Made by a program: the position numbers and the translations under genes
Shown here: piece by piece, positions 1 through 12,600 of the stretch
Layout of the letters: each line of letters opens with the position of its first letter
Position numbering within the stretch: position 1 is the stretch's first letter
The notes under the pieces: generated by a model
The model's database searches: none
What the model saw: only the letters and a program-made list of their open reading frames with translations
What the model was told of the DNA's origin: nothing
Source: Physella acuta
Taxonomy: Eukaryota > Mollusca > Gastropoda > Physidae
Length of the DNA: 64,000 nucleotides
Direction: 5' to 3'
Assembly: GCF_028476545.1 (NCBI RefSeq)
Contig: NW_026731885.1
Coordinates: 62,001 to 126,000 of the forward strand

Positions 1-1368
1 CCCAGACCCATAGACAGGTACATGGGACTCTTACAGGTAAACCCTGACCCAGACCCATAGACAGGTACATGGGACTCATACAGGTAAACCCTGACCCAGA
101 CCCATAGACAAGTACATGGGACTCATACAGGTAAACCCTGACCCAGACCCATAGACAAGTAGACTCATACAGGTAAACCCTGACCCAGACCCATAGACAA
201 GTAGACTCATACAGGTAAACCCTAACCCAGACCCATAGACAAGTAGACTCATACAGGTAAACCCTAACCCAGGCCCATAGACAGGTACATGGGACTCATA
301 CAGGTAAACCCTAACCCAGACCCATAGACAGGTACATGGGACTCATACAGGTGAACCCTGACCCAGACCCATAGACAGGTACATGGGACTCATACAGGTA
401 AACCCTGACCCAGACCCATAGACAGGTACATGGGACTCTTACAGGTAAACCCTGACCCAGACCCATAGACAGGTACATGGGACTCATACAGGTAAACCCT
501 GACCCAGACCCATAGACAAGTACATGGGACTCATACAGGTAAACCCTGACCCAGACCCATAGACAAGTAGACTCATACAGGTAAACCCTGACCCAGACCC
601 ATAGACAAGTAGACTCATACAGGTAAACCCTAACCCAGGCCCATAGACAAGTACATGGGACTCATACAGGTAAACCCTAACCCATAGACAGGTACATGGG
701 ACTCATACAGGTGAACCCTAACCCAGACCCATAGACAAGTACATGGGACTCATACAGGTAAACCCTAACCCAGACCCATAGACAAGTACATGGGACTCAT
801 ACAGGTAAACCCTAACCCAGACCCATAGACAAGTACATGGGACTCATACAGGTAAACCCTAACCCAGACCCATAGACAAGTACATGGGACTCATACAGGT
901 AAACCCTAACCCAGACCCATAGACAAGTACATGGGACTCATACAGGTAAACCCTAACCCAGACCCATAGACAAGTAGACTCATACAGGTAAACCCTAACC
1001 CAGACCCATAGACAAGTACATGGGACTCATACAGGTAAACCCTAACCCAGACCCATAGACAGGTACATGGGACTCATACAGGTAAACCCTAACCCAGACC
1101 CATAGACAGGTACATGGGACTCATACAGGTGAACCCTAACCCAGACCCATAGACAGGTACATGGGACTCATACAGGTGAACCCTAACCCAGACCCATAGA
1201 CAGGTACATGGGACTCATACAGGTAAACCCTGACCCAGACCCATAGACAAGTACATGGGACTCATACAGGTAAACCCTAACCCAGACCCATAGACAAGTA
1301 CATGGGACTCATACAGGTAAACCCTGACCCATAGACAGGTACATGGGACTCATACAGGTGAACCCTGA
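1..1368. repeat. 47/38-bp minisatellite in the upstream DNAH2 intron
   Basis: About 30 tandem copies of a 47-base unit (cccatagacaagtacatggg, then actcatacaggtaaacccta), with a shorter variant of about 38 bases lacking tacatggg. Long and short units alternate in blocks, a sign of unequal exchange. Every unit carries catacag/gtaaac or gtgaac, a donor-like junction, as in the junction arrays further on. The array runs off the left edge. Confidence 0.95.
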
Positions 1369-1510
1369 ATTTTTAATTGATGTATAAATAATCTCTGAGA
1401 CCCTGGATAATTTTAGGACAAGCTAAATGTGCCCCTGCTAATTAGTTTTACGTCTAGGGAAATAATTAACTTCATATTTCAACCAATTGTATACAACTGT
1501 TATTTTACAG

Positions 1511-3630
1511 AGAAATTTGGGAAATTCAGAAAGATGCATTTATTAGACGCTATCAAAAACTGAATCCTCAAAACTCTTCATTTGATGCTGATATAGCTAG
1601 GTAAATCAAGTTTGTAATTTTTATTTTATAAATTTTAAACAAGACAAGATTTCAAATTTTTATAGGTTTCATAATCTTATAAATCTGTATTTCAAATATT
1701 TGTATACCATTTCTTGTAACAATGAGATAACCTAAACAAGACAAGATTTCAAATTTTTATAGATTTTATAATTTTATAAATCTGTATTTCAAATATTTGT
1801 ATACCATTTCTTGTAACAATGAGATAACCAGCTACACTTGACCTTGGCTGTTTTGTCTACAGATATAATGAAGTGGCCAACAATGTTCAAACACAGGAGA
1901 CAATTCTAAACATTCAGTTTGCACTCTTAGACTGCTCTCCCCTGAAATATGCCATACTCAGTCACTGCCAAGAGTGGCAGAATAAGTTTACAACCTTGCT
2001 GATGGAAATAGCTACAGCCACCCTGCAGGAAATCACCAAATATCTATCAGACAACAGCGTCAGGTCAGACTTTACATTCACTCAATTAAACACACACAAA
2101 TCTAAATAAAGAATAACCAAGTATAGCGTCAGGTCAGACTTTACATTCACTCAATTAAACAAACACAAGCCTAGCTAAGTGATAATGATAATTCTCTTAT
2201 ATTTTCTAATTTTTATTTATTGTTTTAGTTTTCATTTGGTATAGGCCTACTTTTCTTTTCTTAAAACCTTACAATTTAAAAATCGATTCATATTAAAACA
2301 CTGATATGCTGAAGAGAAACTACCCTAATCCTAAATCTAACGATTTCTCATTAGTAATTTCATTCAGAATCTGAACTAATCTGCATATGTAAAAAAAAAT
2401 CATTGTCTAACAATAGCCCTGTATGTTTTTATAAGAAGTTCAACTAAGTTGATGAAGTAGTCACTAATTTTAAACTGCTGACAGAGTGGCCCAACCACCA
2501 CAGACCCTGGATGAGCTGGGAGACAGCCTTGCTTTATGGGACAAACTGAGTTCTGAGGTGCCTGTGACGGAGCAGAAGTTTGCTCCCCTGCAGGAGCAGT
2601 TTGTCATCCTGGAGAAATACGAAGTGGTCATTCACAAAGATGTGAGTTTCACATGGGTCACTTTCTTCACCTGGCCAACATTTTATTTGGTTTACATTTA
2701 TTCACTTTATAGTTTTCTTTTGTTTCTTTTCCAGTGTTTGTTTTTAATTGTGTACTTCTGTTTACTGGTTGCTAACTAGATGTTGATGTTCATGTCTTAT
2801 GGAATTAGGTGGCCCAGTTGCTGCAGCAGTTGCCTACCCAGTGGGATGAGTTCAAACAGACCCTGACAGATTCTGAGACCATGCTCAAGAAACACAAGGT
2901 AGGAATGACTGACTCATCTGTTGTAAATCTCATCTCAAAACATTTAATAGTTTAATAGCTGGATGCTCTAGGAACTACTGACTGAACTGTCTTTTTACAA
3001 TTTAGTAGCTGGATCCTACTATGCTCATAACAAGCCTCTGTCTAGGACATTCCCCCCTCCCCAAGCCATTACTTCTGGTCAATTACTACCCCCTTTCTCT
3101 TCCCTACCCCCCCCCCCCCATATGCTGCATGCTGAACCCTGACCCTAACCCCAAAACTCAACCATAAACCTATAGCTAAACCTAAAACCAACATAATCTT
3201 AACCCCAACTCTAAACCTACATCTGGCCCTATCACTAGCCCTAACCCTACCATCCATAAAAGGCTCCCATGAGGCCATGTGATACATTTGACTGCATATT
3301 GTGCTCTCCACCTGATTAACTCATACAAATGTACATGACTAAACTTATTTAGTTTCTTGCTAACTAAAATTATTTTTAAAGGAACGGTTCAAAGCTGGCC
3401 TGCTTTCACAAGCTGAAGAGTTCAAGAAACAAGCAGCAGAGCTAATGAAGGAGTTTGAGACTAGTGGGCCCTTCACATCCACCATTAAAACTGATGATGC
3501 CCTGAGTGCTATTGCTAATGTTTATGCTGCCATGGATGCCCTTAAGGAGCAGGAACAAGTGATCAGACGTGGGCTCAACATCTTCAAGATTGAGCAGCCC
3601 CCATCCAAGGACATTGGAGCTTTAGAGAAG
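1511..3630 (+). CDS. DNAH2: DNAH2 exons: distal tail (local residues 1-262)
   Basis: Five exons: 1511-1600, 1863-2063, 2485-2641, 2809-2898, 3382-3630. The first begins with the last base of a split codon, so the gene continues upstream. The segment has the helical, charged character of the tail that holds heavy chains together and carries intermediate chains. Recognisable DNAH2 strings are [53 protein letters not shown] and [10 protein letters not shown]. Donors are CTAG/gtaaat, TCAG/gtcaga, AGAT/gtgagt, CAAG/gtagga and GAAG/gtacaa. The second and fifth donors are duplicated in the introns that follow. The exact 5' edge of the first exon is uncertain by two bases, because AGAG allows acceptors at 1511 or 1513. 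Confidence 0.93.
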
Positions 3631-6600
3631 GTACAATTTTTTTTTTTTTAGACATTGGAGCTTTAGAGAAGGTACAATTTTTTTTTTTTAGACATTGGAG
3701 CTTTAGAGAAGGTACAAATTTTTTTTAAAAGTTTGATTGTTTTAACAACCTAAATAAAAAAATGTAATGGATCAAAACATTTGCGTGAATTAAATAAACA
3801 GCCATTAGGAAATTACATATTATACTGATGAAGTGGCCAACAATGTTCAAACAGGAGACAATTCTAAACATTCAGGTTGTGCTTTTAGACTGCTCTCCCC
3901 TGAAATATGTTTTGTTTTAGTAGATTTGAAAGTTGTTTGTGAAAAATTTAAACAAAGGCTTTAAAATGTGTTAGTTAGAATTTTTTAAAAACCTATGTTG
4001 ACCTGTATCTGACTAGGATCTAGAGAACATCAAGGCCGTGTGGGAACTGACCAAAGAATGGGAAACCAACTGGGATACTTGGAAGTCTGGGAAATTTTCA
4101 GACCTGGAAACATCAGAGATGGAGAACAACTCGGTCAACTTGTTCAAACAGCTGGCCAAGTACAGCAGGGCACTCAAGGTACGCAGTTTCAGAACTCTTC
4201 TCCTTATAAGTTTAAGTAGGCAGATTTAAATTTGTAAGCTTCTGTCTTGTTTTCTCAACATTGCCATATTTTGTTTGCCTAGACTTTTGTTTTGACAATG
4301 CCATATTTTGTTTGCCTATACTTTTGTTTTGTTTTGACATTGCCATATTTTGTTTGCCAATTAGGAAAAGAACTGGGAGATTGTGGAGACCAGTAAAAAT
4401 AAAGTGGATCAGTTCAAGAGGACAATGCCACTCATCTCAGACCTCAAGAACAAGGCCATGCGGCCCAGACACTGGAAACAAATACAGGTCACTTTTTTTC
4501 TGTTGCTTCAAACTAGAATGTCAGCAACTTTCATTTGCTGGTCACTTAACATATATTTATTTTAAAAACCTAAACAATTTGTATAAAAAACCTAAACAAT
4601 TTATATAAAAAACCTAAACAATTTGTATAAGAAACCTAAACAATTTGTATAAAAAACCTAAACAATTTATATAAAAAACCCAAACAATTTGTATAAAAAA
4701 CCTAAATAATTTGTATAAAAAACCTAAACAATTTGTATAAAAAACTAAAAAATTAGCAGAAATACCCTTGAACAATTTTTTAAAAAAATTTCCAGGTGGA
4801 AATGCATCGCACTTTTGATCCAGATGCAGATGACTTCACCCTGGAGAAAATTATTGAATTTGGCTTTGATCAGTACGCTGAGCAGATCAATGAGATTTCT
4901 GGTGCAGCAACCAAAGAGTTAACTATTGAACAGGTACAAATCATTCTTTGTTTTCTTCTTCTTCAGTTTTAGGTACAAATCATTCTTTGTTTTCTTCTTC
5001 TTGAGTTTTAGGTACAAATTATTCTTTGTTTTCTTCTTCTCCAGTTTTAGGTACAAATCATTCTTTGTTTTCTTCTTCTTGAGTTTTAGGTACAAATTAT
5101 TCTTTGTTTTCTTCTTCTCCAGTTTTAGGTACAAATCATTCTTTGTTTTCTTCTTCTTGAGTTTTAGGTACAAATTATTCTTTGTTTTCTTCTTCTCCAG
5201 TTTTAGGTACAAATCATTCTTTGTTCTTCTTCTTCTCCAGCCTTTAAAATTTATAATGAATATAATTTCTTAGCCAGCATGTATTCAAACCATAAACTTA
5301 TTCCATTTCTGATTCAGTTTTATCAAAATCATAAACTTATTCCAATTTATACGTAGTATATCAAAATCATAAATTATTCCAATTTAAACATAGTTATATT
5401 TAAATCATAAACTTTATCCAATTTAGATCAAACTTCATCAAAATCATAAACATATTCCATTTCAATTATCAAAAATAATATAATTGATTTAAAAAAAAGA
5501 AAAATAAGTACCAGTTTTTGTTATAGAATATATCAATAAATTAGTACATTTTTAACTCCCCAGGGACTTGCTAATATTAAAGAAATTTGGCAAATGAGAG
5601 AATTTGATATAGGGCCTTATAAAGACAAAGGCCATTACAAAATCAGGTAAGCATAAGGTCAAATGTCATTTGATTGTTAAAGAAAAATAGGAAGTTGATG
5701 CTTGTATTGTAAAAAATAATATTGAGTTACAGAAGTGATCAATAATTTTAAAATGATATTTCGGCTCTCATTCTCACACTTCAGGACAACTGAGGAGATT
5801 TTCCAAAACTTGGAGGACAATCAAGTCCAGTTGTCTACCATGAAAGCCTCAAGGTTTGTCAAAGCCTTTGAGAAAGAGGTGGACTACTGGGAGAGAACTC
5901 TGTCTCACATCATGGAGACGACAGAGATGCTGTTGACAGTCCAGCGCCAGTGGATGTACTTGGAGGTAGCATCACACTTCACATCACTGTGATAATTAGA
6001 CAATAAGGAATACAGTCATGTGCTAGAAACAAGTTTAATATGGTGTGAATTAATTCCAGAATATTTTCCTGGGTGAGGACATCAGAAAACAGTTGCCCAG
6101 AGAATCCGCAGAGTTTGATGCCATCAACAAGACATGGAAAGAAATCATGACGCGACTTTTCAACACAAAAAATGCCCAGAAGGGAACACATTATCCAGGT
6201 TTGTTTTTTATTTTATTTTTAACTACAGGCAAATTCATCATCATCTTACAAATTTTGACTGCTTTAAAGATAATTCTTCAACACCTTTCTTAATGTCCCT
6301 CCCATGTCATCTACCTAAAAAAAAGTTTACCTATTTATATTCTACATTTTCTAATACATTGGCTAGTCTGTTTTCAGAACACTTTACCTATAACATTATA
6401 GGAGAAAATTGTTTAATAAAATATATCATTAACCAATGCCCATAAATGGTTGTTTTGGTGTTGTATTATTTTTAATTGTCTACTCCTTAAATAATTAAAA
6501 TTCAGAGACAAACTTTAAGCTAAAGATTAGAAATATATTTCATAAAATATTAATTTATCTTGTTTATAAGAAATCATAATACAATGAAGCATAATCTTGA

Positions 6601-9600
6601 TGTTTTACATTTTATAATAACCTAGGCACACTTGACCAATTGAATGAGATGAATGGCAAACTGGAAGAGATTCAGAAATCTTTAGACATGTATCTGGAGA
6701 CTAAGCGCCAGATCTTCCCACGATTCTACTTCCTGTCTAATGATGACCTGCTGGAGATCTTGGGTCAGTCAAAGAATCCTGAAGCCATCCAACCTCACCT
6801 CAAGAAATGTTTTGACAACATCAAGTCTCTGAAGATGAGCAAAGTAAGACAACAGTTATACCAGTTAAAGTAAATTTAGTTCACTGTCACAAAGTAAGAC
6901 AACAGTTATACCTATTATAGAACATTTAGTTCACTGTCACAAAGTAACACAACAGTTATACCAATTATAGAACATTTAGTTCACTGTCACAAAGTAAGAC
7001 AACACTTATACCAATTATAGAACATTTAGTTCACTGTCACAAAGTAAGACAACAGTTATACCAATTATAGAACATTTAGTTCATTGTCACAAAGTAGGCA
7101 ACATTTACACCGGTTAAAGTTAAGTTAGTTCAGTCACAAAGTAAGACAACAATTATACCAGTTAAAGTACATTTAGTTCAGTCACAAAGTAAGACAAAAG
7201 TTGCACGAATTATAGAACATTTAGTTCACTGTCACAAAGTAAGACAACAGTTATACCAGTTATAGTAAATTTAGTTCACTGTCACAAAGTAAGACAGCAC
7301 TTATACCTGTTATAGTAAATTTAGTTCACTGTCACAAAGCAAAACAAAAGCTCTAAAATCTATTTATTTTTAAATATTGTATTTGACCACTAGACATTTT
7401 GAATACCAAGTCATTCATTATATTAAAAAGTTATGCCTCACAAAAACTAATGATTTGAATGCTGTCTGCAATTTACAATCATTCACCAATTAAAATTTGT
7501 TCCATTTGTTTAAGGTTTATATTAAAAAAAAATATTTGACTGTTTAGGCTGGCGTCCAGCAGAAATGGGAAGCAGCCGGCATGTTTTCCTGCGAAGGGGA
7601 ATATGTCGAGTTTGGCCATGCAGTGTTTCTAGAGGGCCCAGTTGAGGTAATTTCTTGATGTTTCTGTTTTTTTTTCTTTTCATATTTTTTTAAAAGTTGC
7701 TGTCAGTTAGGACTTAAAAAGAGCTTAATTAATCCAATTAATCCAGTATACCTTCACCCATTGACAATTTGTTTTTTAAAAACTTTTTACTGAGTTCAAT
7801 TTACATTTTTCTCTACTTTTCAAGGCATGGTTGTGTGATGTTGAAAAAACAATGAGATGGACCCTGAAAGAAATCTTAAGGAATTGCCGCACTGCTCTGA
7901 AAAAGAATCTGAACAAAAGAGACAAATGGATCAAGGATTGGCCTGGACAGGTTCGGCTTGTTAAATTGATCTGGACAGCTTTTTTTTTTTTTTTTGTTGA
8001 GTGCTCATCCCTATTGGTGGTTTAAATCCGCCCTTCATTGTTAAATCATTATTTTATTTATACCTTTTTTGTTCACTTCAGTGTGATAACCTTTATGTAA
8101 ATAATGAACTTGAAAAGTGAATTTTTACTTTTTATTTAGATGTGCATCACAGCTGGTCAGATTCAGTGGACACAGGATGTAACCAAAGCACTGGCCATCA
8201 CAAAGGAAAGGGGAGACAAGAGAGCATTGAAAAGTATGAAAAAGAAACAAGTAAGATAATTTTTGGTAGTTTGGTTTCATTATGTATTTTTTTGTTTTGT
8301 TTCTTTTTACCACACTTGCGATTCTAGTTTTTTTTTTGTTTTGAAAAAAATGAGCTATCTTTTGTTATTATTTTTTGATCTATGAATTTCTAGTACTAGG
8401 CCTACTGTCATCCATAGACTATTATCACACTTTGTGTTTTGAAGTTTACTTCCCCTGCTTTCACTTGTTTTAATTCTTGTCCCCATAGGTGATCATGCTG
8501 AATAAGTTTAATTCTTGTCCCCATAGGTGATCATGCTGAATAAGTTCTCTGAAGCCATCCGCAGCAACCTCACCAAGATGCAGAGGTCAAAGATTGTTGC
8601 TGTTGTTACCATAGAAGTGCATGCCAGGGACATCATAGAGAAACTGGCCAAAACTAATGTCAATGATGTCAATTCATTTGAGTGGCTGTCTCAACTGAGA
8701 CTTTACTGGGACAAAGTGAGTCGTATAAAAAATAATTGCAGAGTGCTTTCATATGCATGACAAGATAATCTCCAATTGCACAACATTTTGACATGTAATA
8801 CTTAATTGTGTTGGAGGAAATCCTGTAACACTAAAGAGCTGATGATGCTCTGAATAGATTAGTATTAATGCATTTATTAAATCTTCTTCAGGTGGATAAA
8901 ATAAAGTTGTCCAAATTAAATTTTAGCAGTTAATTGTTTTAAATTTATTTGATACATATTAGACTCCTTTATGGACAAAGGCTATGGAAGCAAATCGAAA
9001 AAGAAAAGCAGGTTGACGTGTAATACTTAACTATTTGGGAGGGAATCCCTAGAATTAAGAAGAAGAATAAAGAAGACTCCTTTAAACTCAATTTATGCTT
9101 ACTATTCAAAAGACCTTTTAAATAGTGTAAATACAGAATTTAATCTGTAACATTTTTTGTCTTAGGCAATATATAACTTATGTTTCTTAATTCAAACATT
9201 AAAAAAAAATTAAAATGGATTTTTTATACTACAATGTTTTTCTTTTCTGACTGCAGGAGTATGATGACTGTGTAATCAAGCAGACCAACACACAGTTCCA
9301 GTACGGCTACGAGTACCTAGGTAACTCTGGGAGACTGGTCATCACACCATTGACTGACAGATGTTATGTGACACTGACCACAGCATTACACTTACATAGA
9401 GGAGGCAGTCCTAAAGGTGAGTACATACATTCAGTGTGTAGAGTGTGAGTACATACATTCAGTGTGTAGAGTGTGAGTACATACATTCAGTGTGTAGAGT
9501 GTGAGTACACACATTCAGTGTGTAGAGTGTGAGTAACATACATTCAGTGTGTAGAGTGTGAGTACATACATTCAGTGTGTAGAGTGTGAGTACATACATT

Positions 9601-12600
9601 CAGTGTGTAGAGTGTGAGTACACACATTCAGTGTGTAGAGTGTGAGTAACATACATTCAGTGTGTAGAGTGTGAGTACATACATTCAGTGTGTAGAGTGT
9701 GAGTACATACATTCAGTGTGTAGAGTGTGAGTACATACATTCAGTGTGTAGAGTTTAATCCAAATTATGATCTTTTAAGCTTATGACATCCTATGACTTT
9801 CATTATGGAAATCCTAGATTTGACATTAAATGCTAACTATAACAATTTAAACCACAATATTAACTAACTATGACACATTAATGTTAGTTAAGACAATATG
9901 GAAATTCTAAATATGGCATTCTAATGCTAATTATGACAATTTAAACATCATAACATTAAAATGCTAACTATGACACTCTAATGCTAGTTATGACAATTTA
10001 AACCTGACAACATCAAAATCCTTAACATTCTAATGTTAATTATCAATTCTTAATGCTATTTATGAATTTTGTCTTATGAAACTTGTGTATTACTGTCAAC
10101 ATGTCATTAGAAACTTGTCCATTACTGTCAACATGTCATTAGAAACTTGCCCATTATTGTTGATTGATTTGTCAACTTTTCCCCTGTATTTTAGGCCCTG
10201 CCGGGACAGGGAAAACTGAAACAGTCAAAGATTTAGGGAAAGCCCTCGGGATGTATGTCATTGTGGTCAACTGTTCTGAGGGTCTTGACTACAAGTCTAT
10301 GGGCAGAATGTTTTCTGGTCTTGCTCAGGTTTGTCTGTTTGAAAAAAAAATTTTTGAATAGATTTCTAGCAAAAATTGTTTGAATAGTTGTTTTTTTGAC
10401 AAGAACTGTTTAAGTAATTGTTCTTCTGTCACATATGTCTAAATAGTGTTGATTCTTTTATATTTAAACAAATGAAATTAAATTAGTGCAGAACTAATGA
10501 AGAACAACAGATTTTTTAATGAGTTCCACCTTGTTTTCAGACTGGTGCCTGGGGTTGTTTTGATGAGTTCAACCGTATCAACATTGAGGTACTGTCTGTG
10601 GTGGCCCAGCAGATTCTGTCTATACTGAGTGCCCTGGCTGCCAACTCAGAGAGATTTGTATTTGAGGGGCGGGATATTGACCTGGTCTGGTCTTGTGGGA
10701 TATTCATCACCATGAACCCTGGTAGGTTTAACCATGAACCCTGGTAGGTTTAACCATGAACCCTGGTAGGTTTAACCATGAACCCTGGTAGGTTTAACCA
10801 TGAACCCTGGTGAGTCTAGCCCTGCACCCTGGTAGGTTTCACCATGACCCCTGATAGGTTTAACCATGAACCCTGGTAAGTTTAACCATGAACCCTGGTG
10901 AGTCTAGCAATGAACCCTGGTGAGTCTAGCAATGAACCCTGGTATTTAACTATGAACCCTGGTGCTAGCCATGAACCCTGGTGTCTAGCCATGAACCCAG
11001 GTGTCTAGCCATGAACCCTGGTGTCTAGCCATGAACCCTGGTGTCTAGCCATGAACCCTGGTGTCTAGCCATGAACCCTGGTGAGTCTAGCCATGAACCC
11101 TGGTGAGTCTAGCGCTGAACCCTGAGTTAGTCTAGCCCTGAACCCAGGTAGGTTTAACCATGAACCCTTGTTAATCTAGTCTTGCACACTGGTATCATTC
11201 ATACTGATCTCCCCTAAAGTGGCATAACTATCATGTTGTATACTTATCTCCCTTAAAGTGGCATAACTCATGTTGTTGTATACTTATCTCCCCCTAAAGT
11301 GGCATAACTCATGTTGTATACTTATCTCCCCCTAAAGTGGCATAACTCATGTAGTATACTTATCTCCCCCTAAAGTGGCATAACTCATCATGTTGTATAC
11401 TTATCTCTCCCTAAAGTGGCATAACTCATGTTGTATACTTATCTCCCTTAAAGTGGCATAACTCATGTTGTATACTTATCTCCCCCTAAAGTGGCATAAC
11501 TCATTATGTTGTATACTTATCTCCCCCTAAAGTGGCATAACTCATTATGTTGTATACTTATCTCCCCTAAAGTGGCATAACTCATCATGTTGTATACTTA
11601 TCTCCCCCTAAAGTGGCATAACTCATCATTTTGTATACTTATCTCCCCCTAAAGTGGCATAACTCATGTTGTATACTTATCTCCCCCTAAAGTGGCATAA
11701 CTCATGTTTTTGTATACTTATCTCACCTAAAGTGGCATAACTCATCATGTTGTATACTTATCTCCCCCTAAAGTGGCATAACTCATCATGTTGTTTACTT
11801 ATCTCCCCCTAAAGTGGCATAACTCATGTTGTATACTTATCTCCCCCTAAAGTGGCATAACTCGTTGTATACTTATCTCCCCTAATTGGCATAACTCATC
11901 ATGTTGTATACTTATCTCCCCCTAAAGTGGCATAACTATCATGTTGTATACTTATCTCCCCTTAACCCAGGCTATGCTGGTAGAACAGAGCTACCAGATA
12001 ATTTGAAATCCATGTTCCGACCAATAGCCATGGTGGTCCCTGACTCCGCCCTAATTGCAGAAATTACACTTTTTGCTGAAGGCTTCAACAATACTAAGGT
12101 TGGTTGCTTGACTTTTAGATTCCACAACATTTGTAATTTTGAAATGTTTTTTTAAAGTTAACTTTGAAAAAAAATTTGTTTCTTAATTTTAAAAATGCAC
12201 TATTTATTTTAAAAATTTCATTAAAAAATGTGTAAAATGTGCCCAGGTTTTAGCCAAAAAGACCTACACACTGTACAACCTGGCCATGCAACAGCTGAGT
12301 AAACAAGACCACTACGACTTCCAGCTTCGTGCCATTGTATCACTGCTCAGATACTCAGGGAGGAAGAAAAGAGCCAATCCACATCTTTCGGATGAAGAGG
12401 TAGACTGACACATCTGTGAATGCATCTTAAGACTGACACATCTCTGAATACATCTTAAGACTGACACATCTGTGAATACATCTTAAGGCAGACACATCTG
12501 AAGACTGACACATCTGTGAATACATCTTAAGACTGACACATCTGTGAATACATCTTAAGACTGACACATCTGTGAATACATCTTAAGACTGACACATCTG

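Noticed and set aside
1-1368. Interstitial telomere repeat
   Set aside because: ccctaaccc occurs once per 47-base unit and is not in hexamer tandem; this is an ordinary minisatellite.
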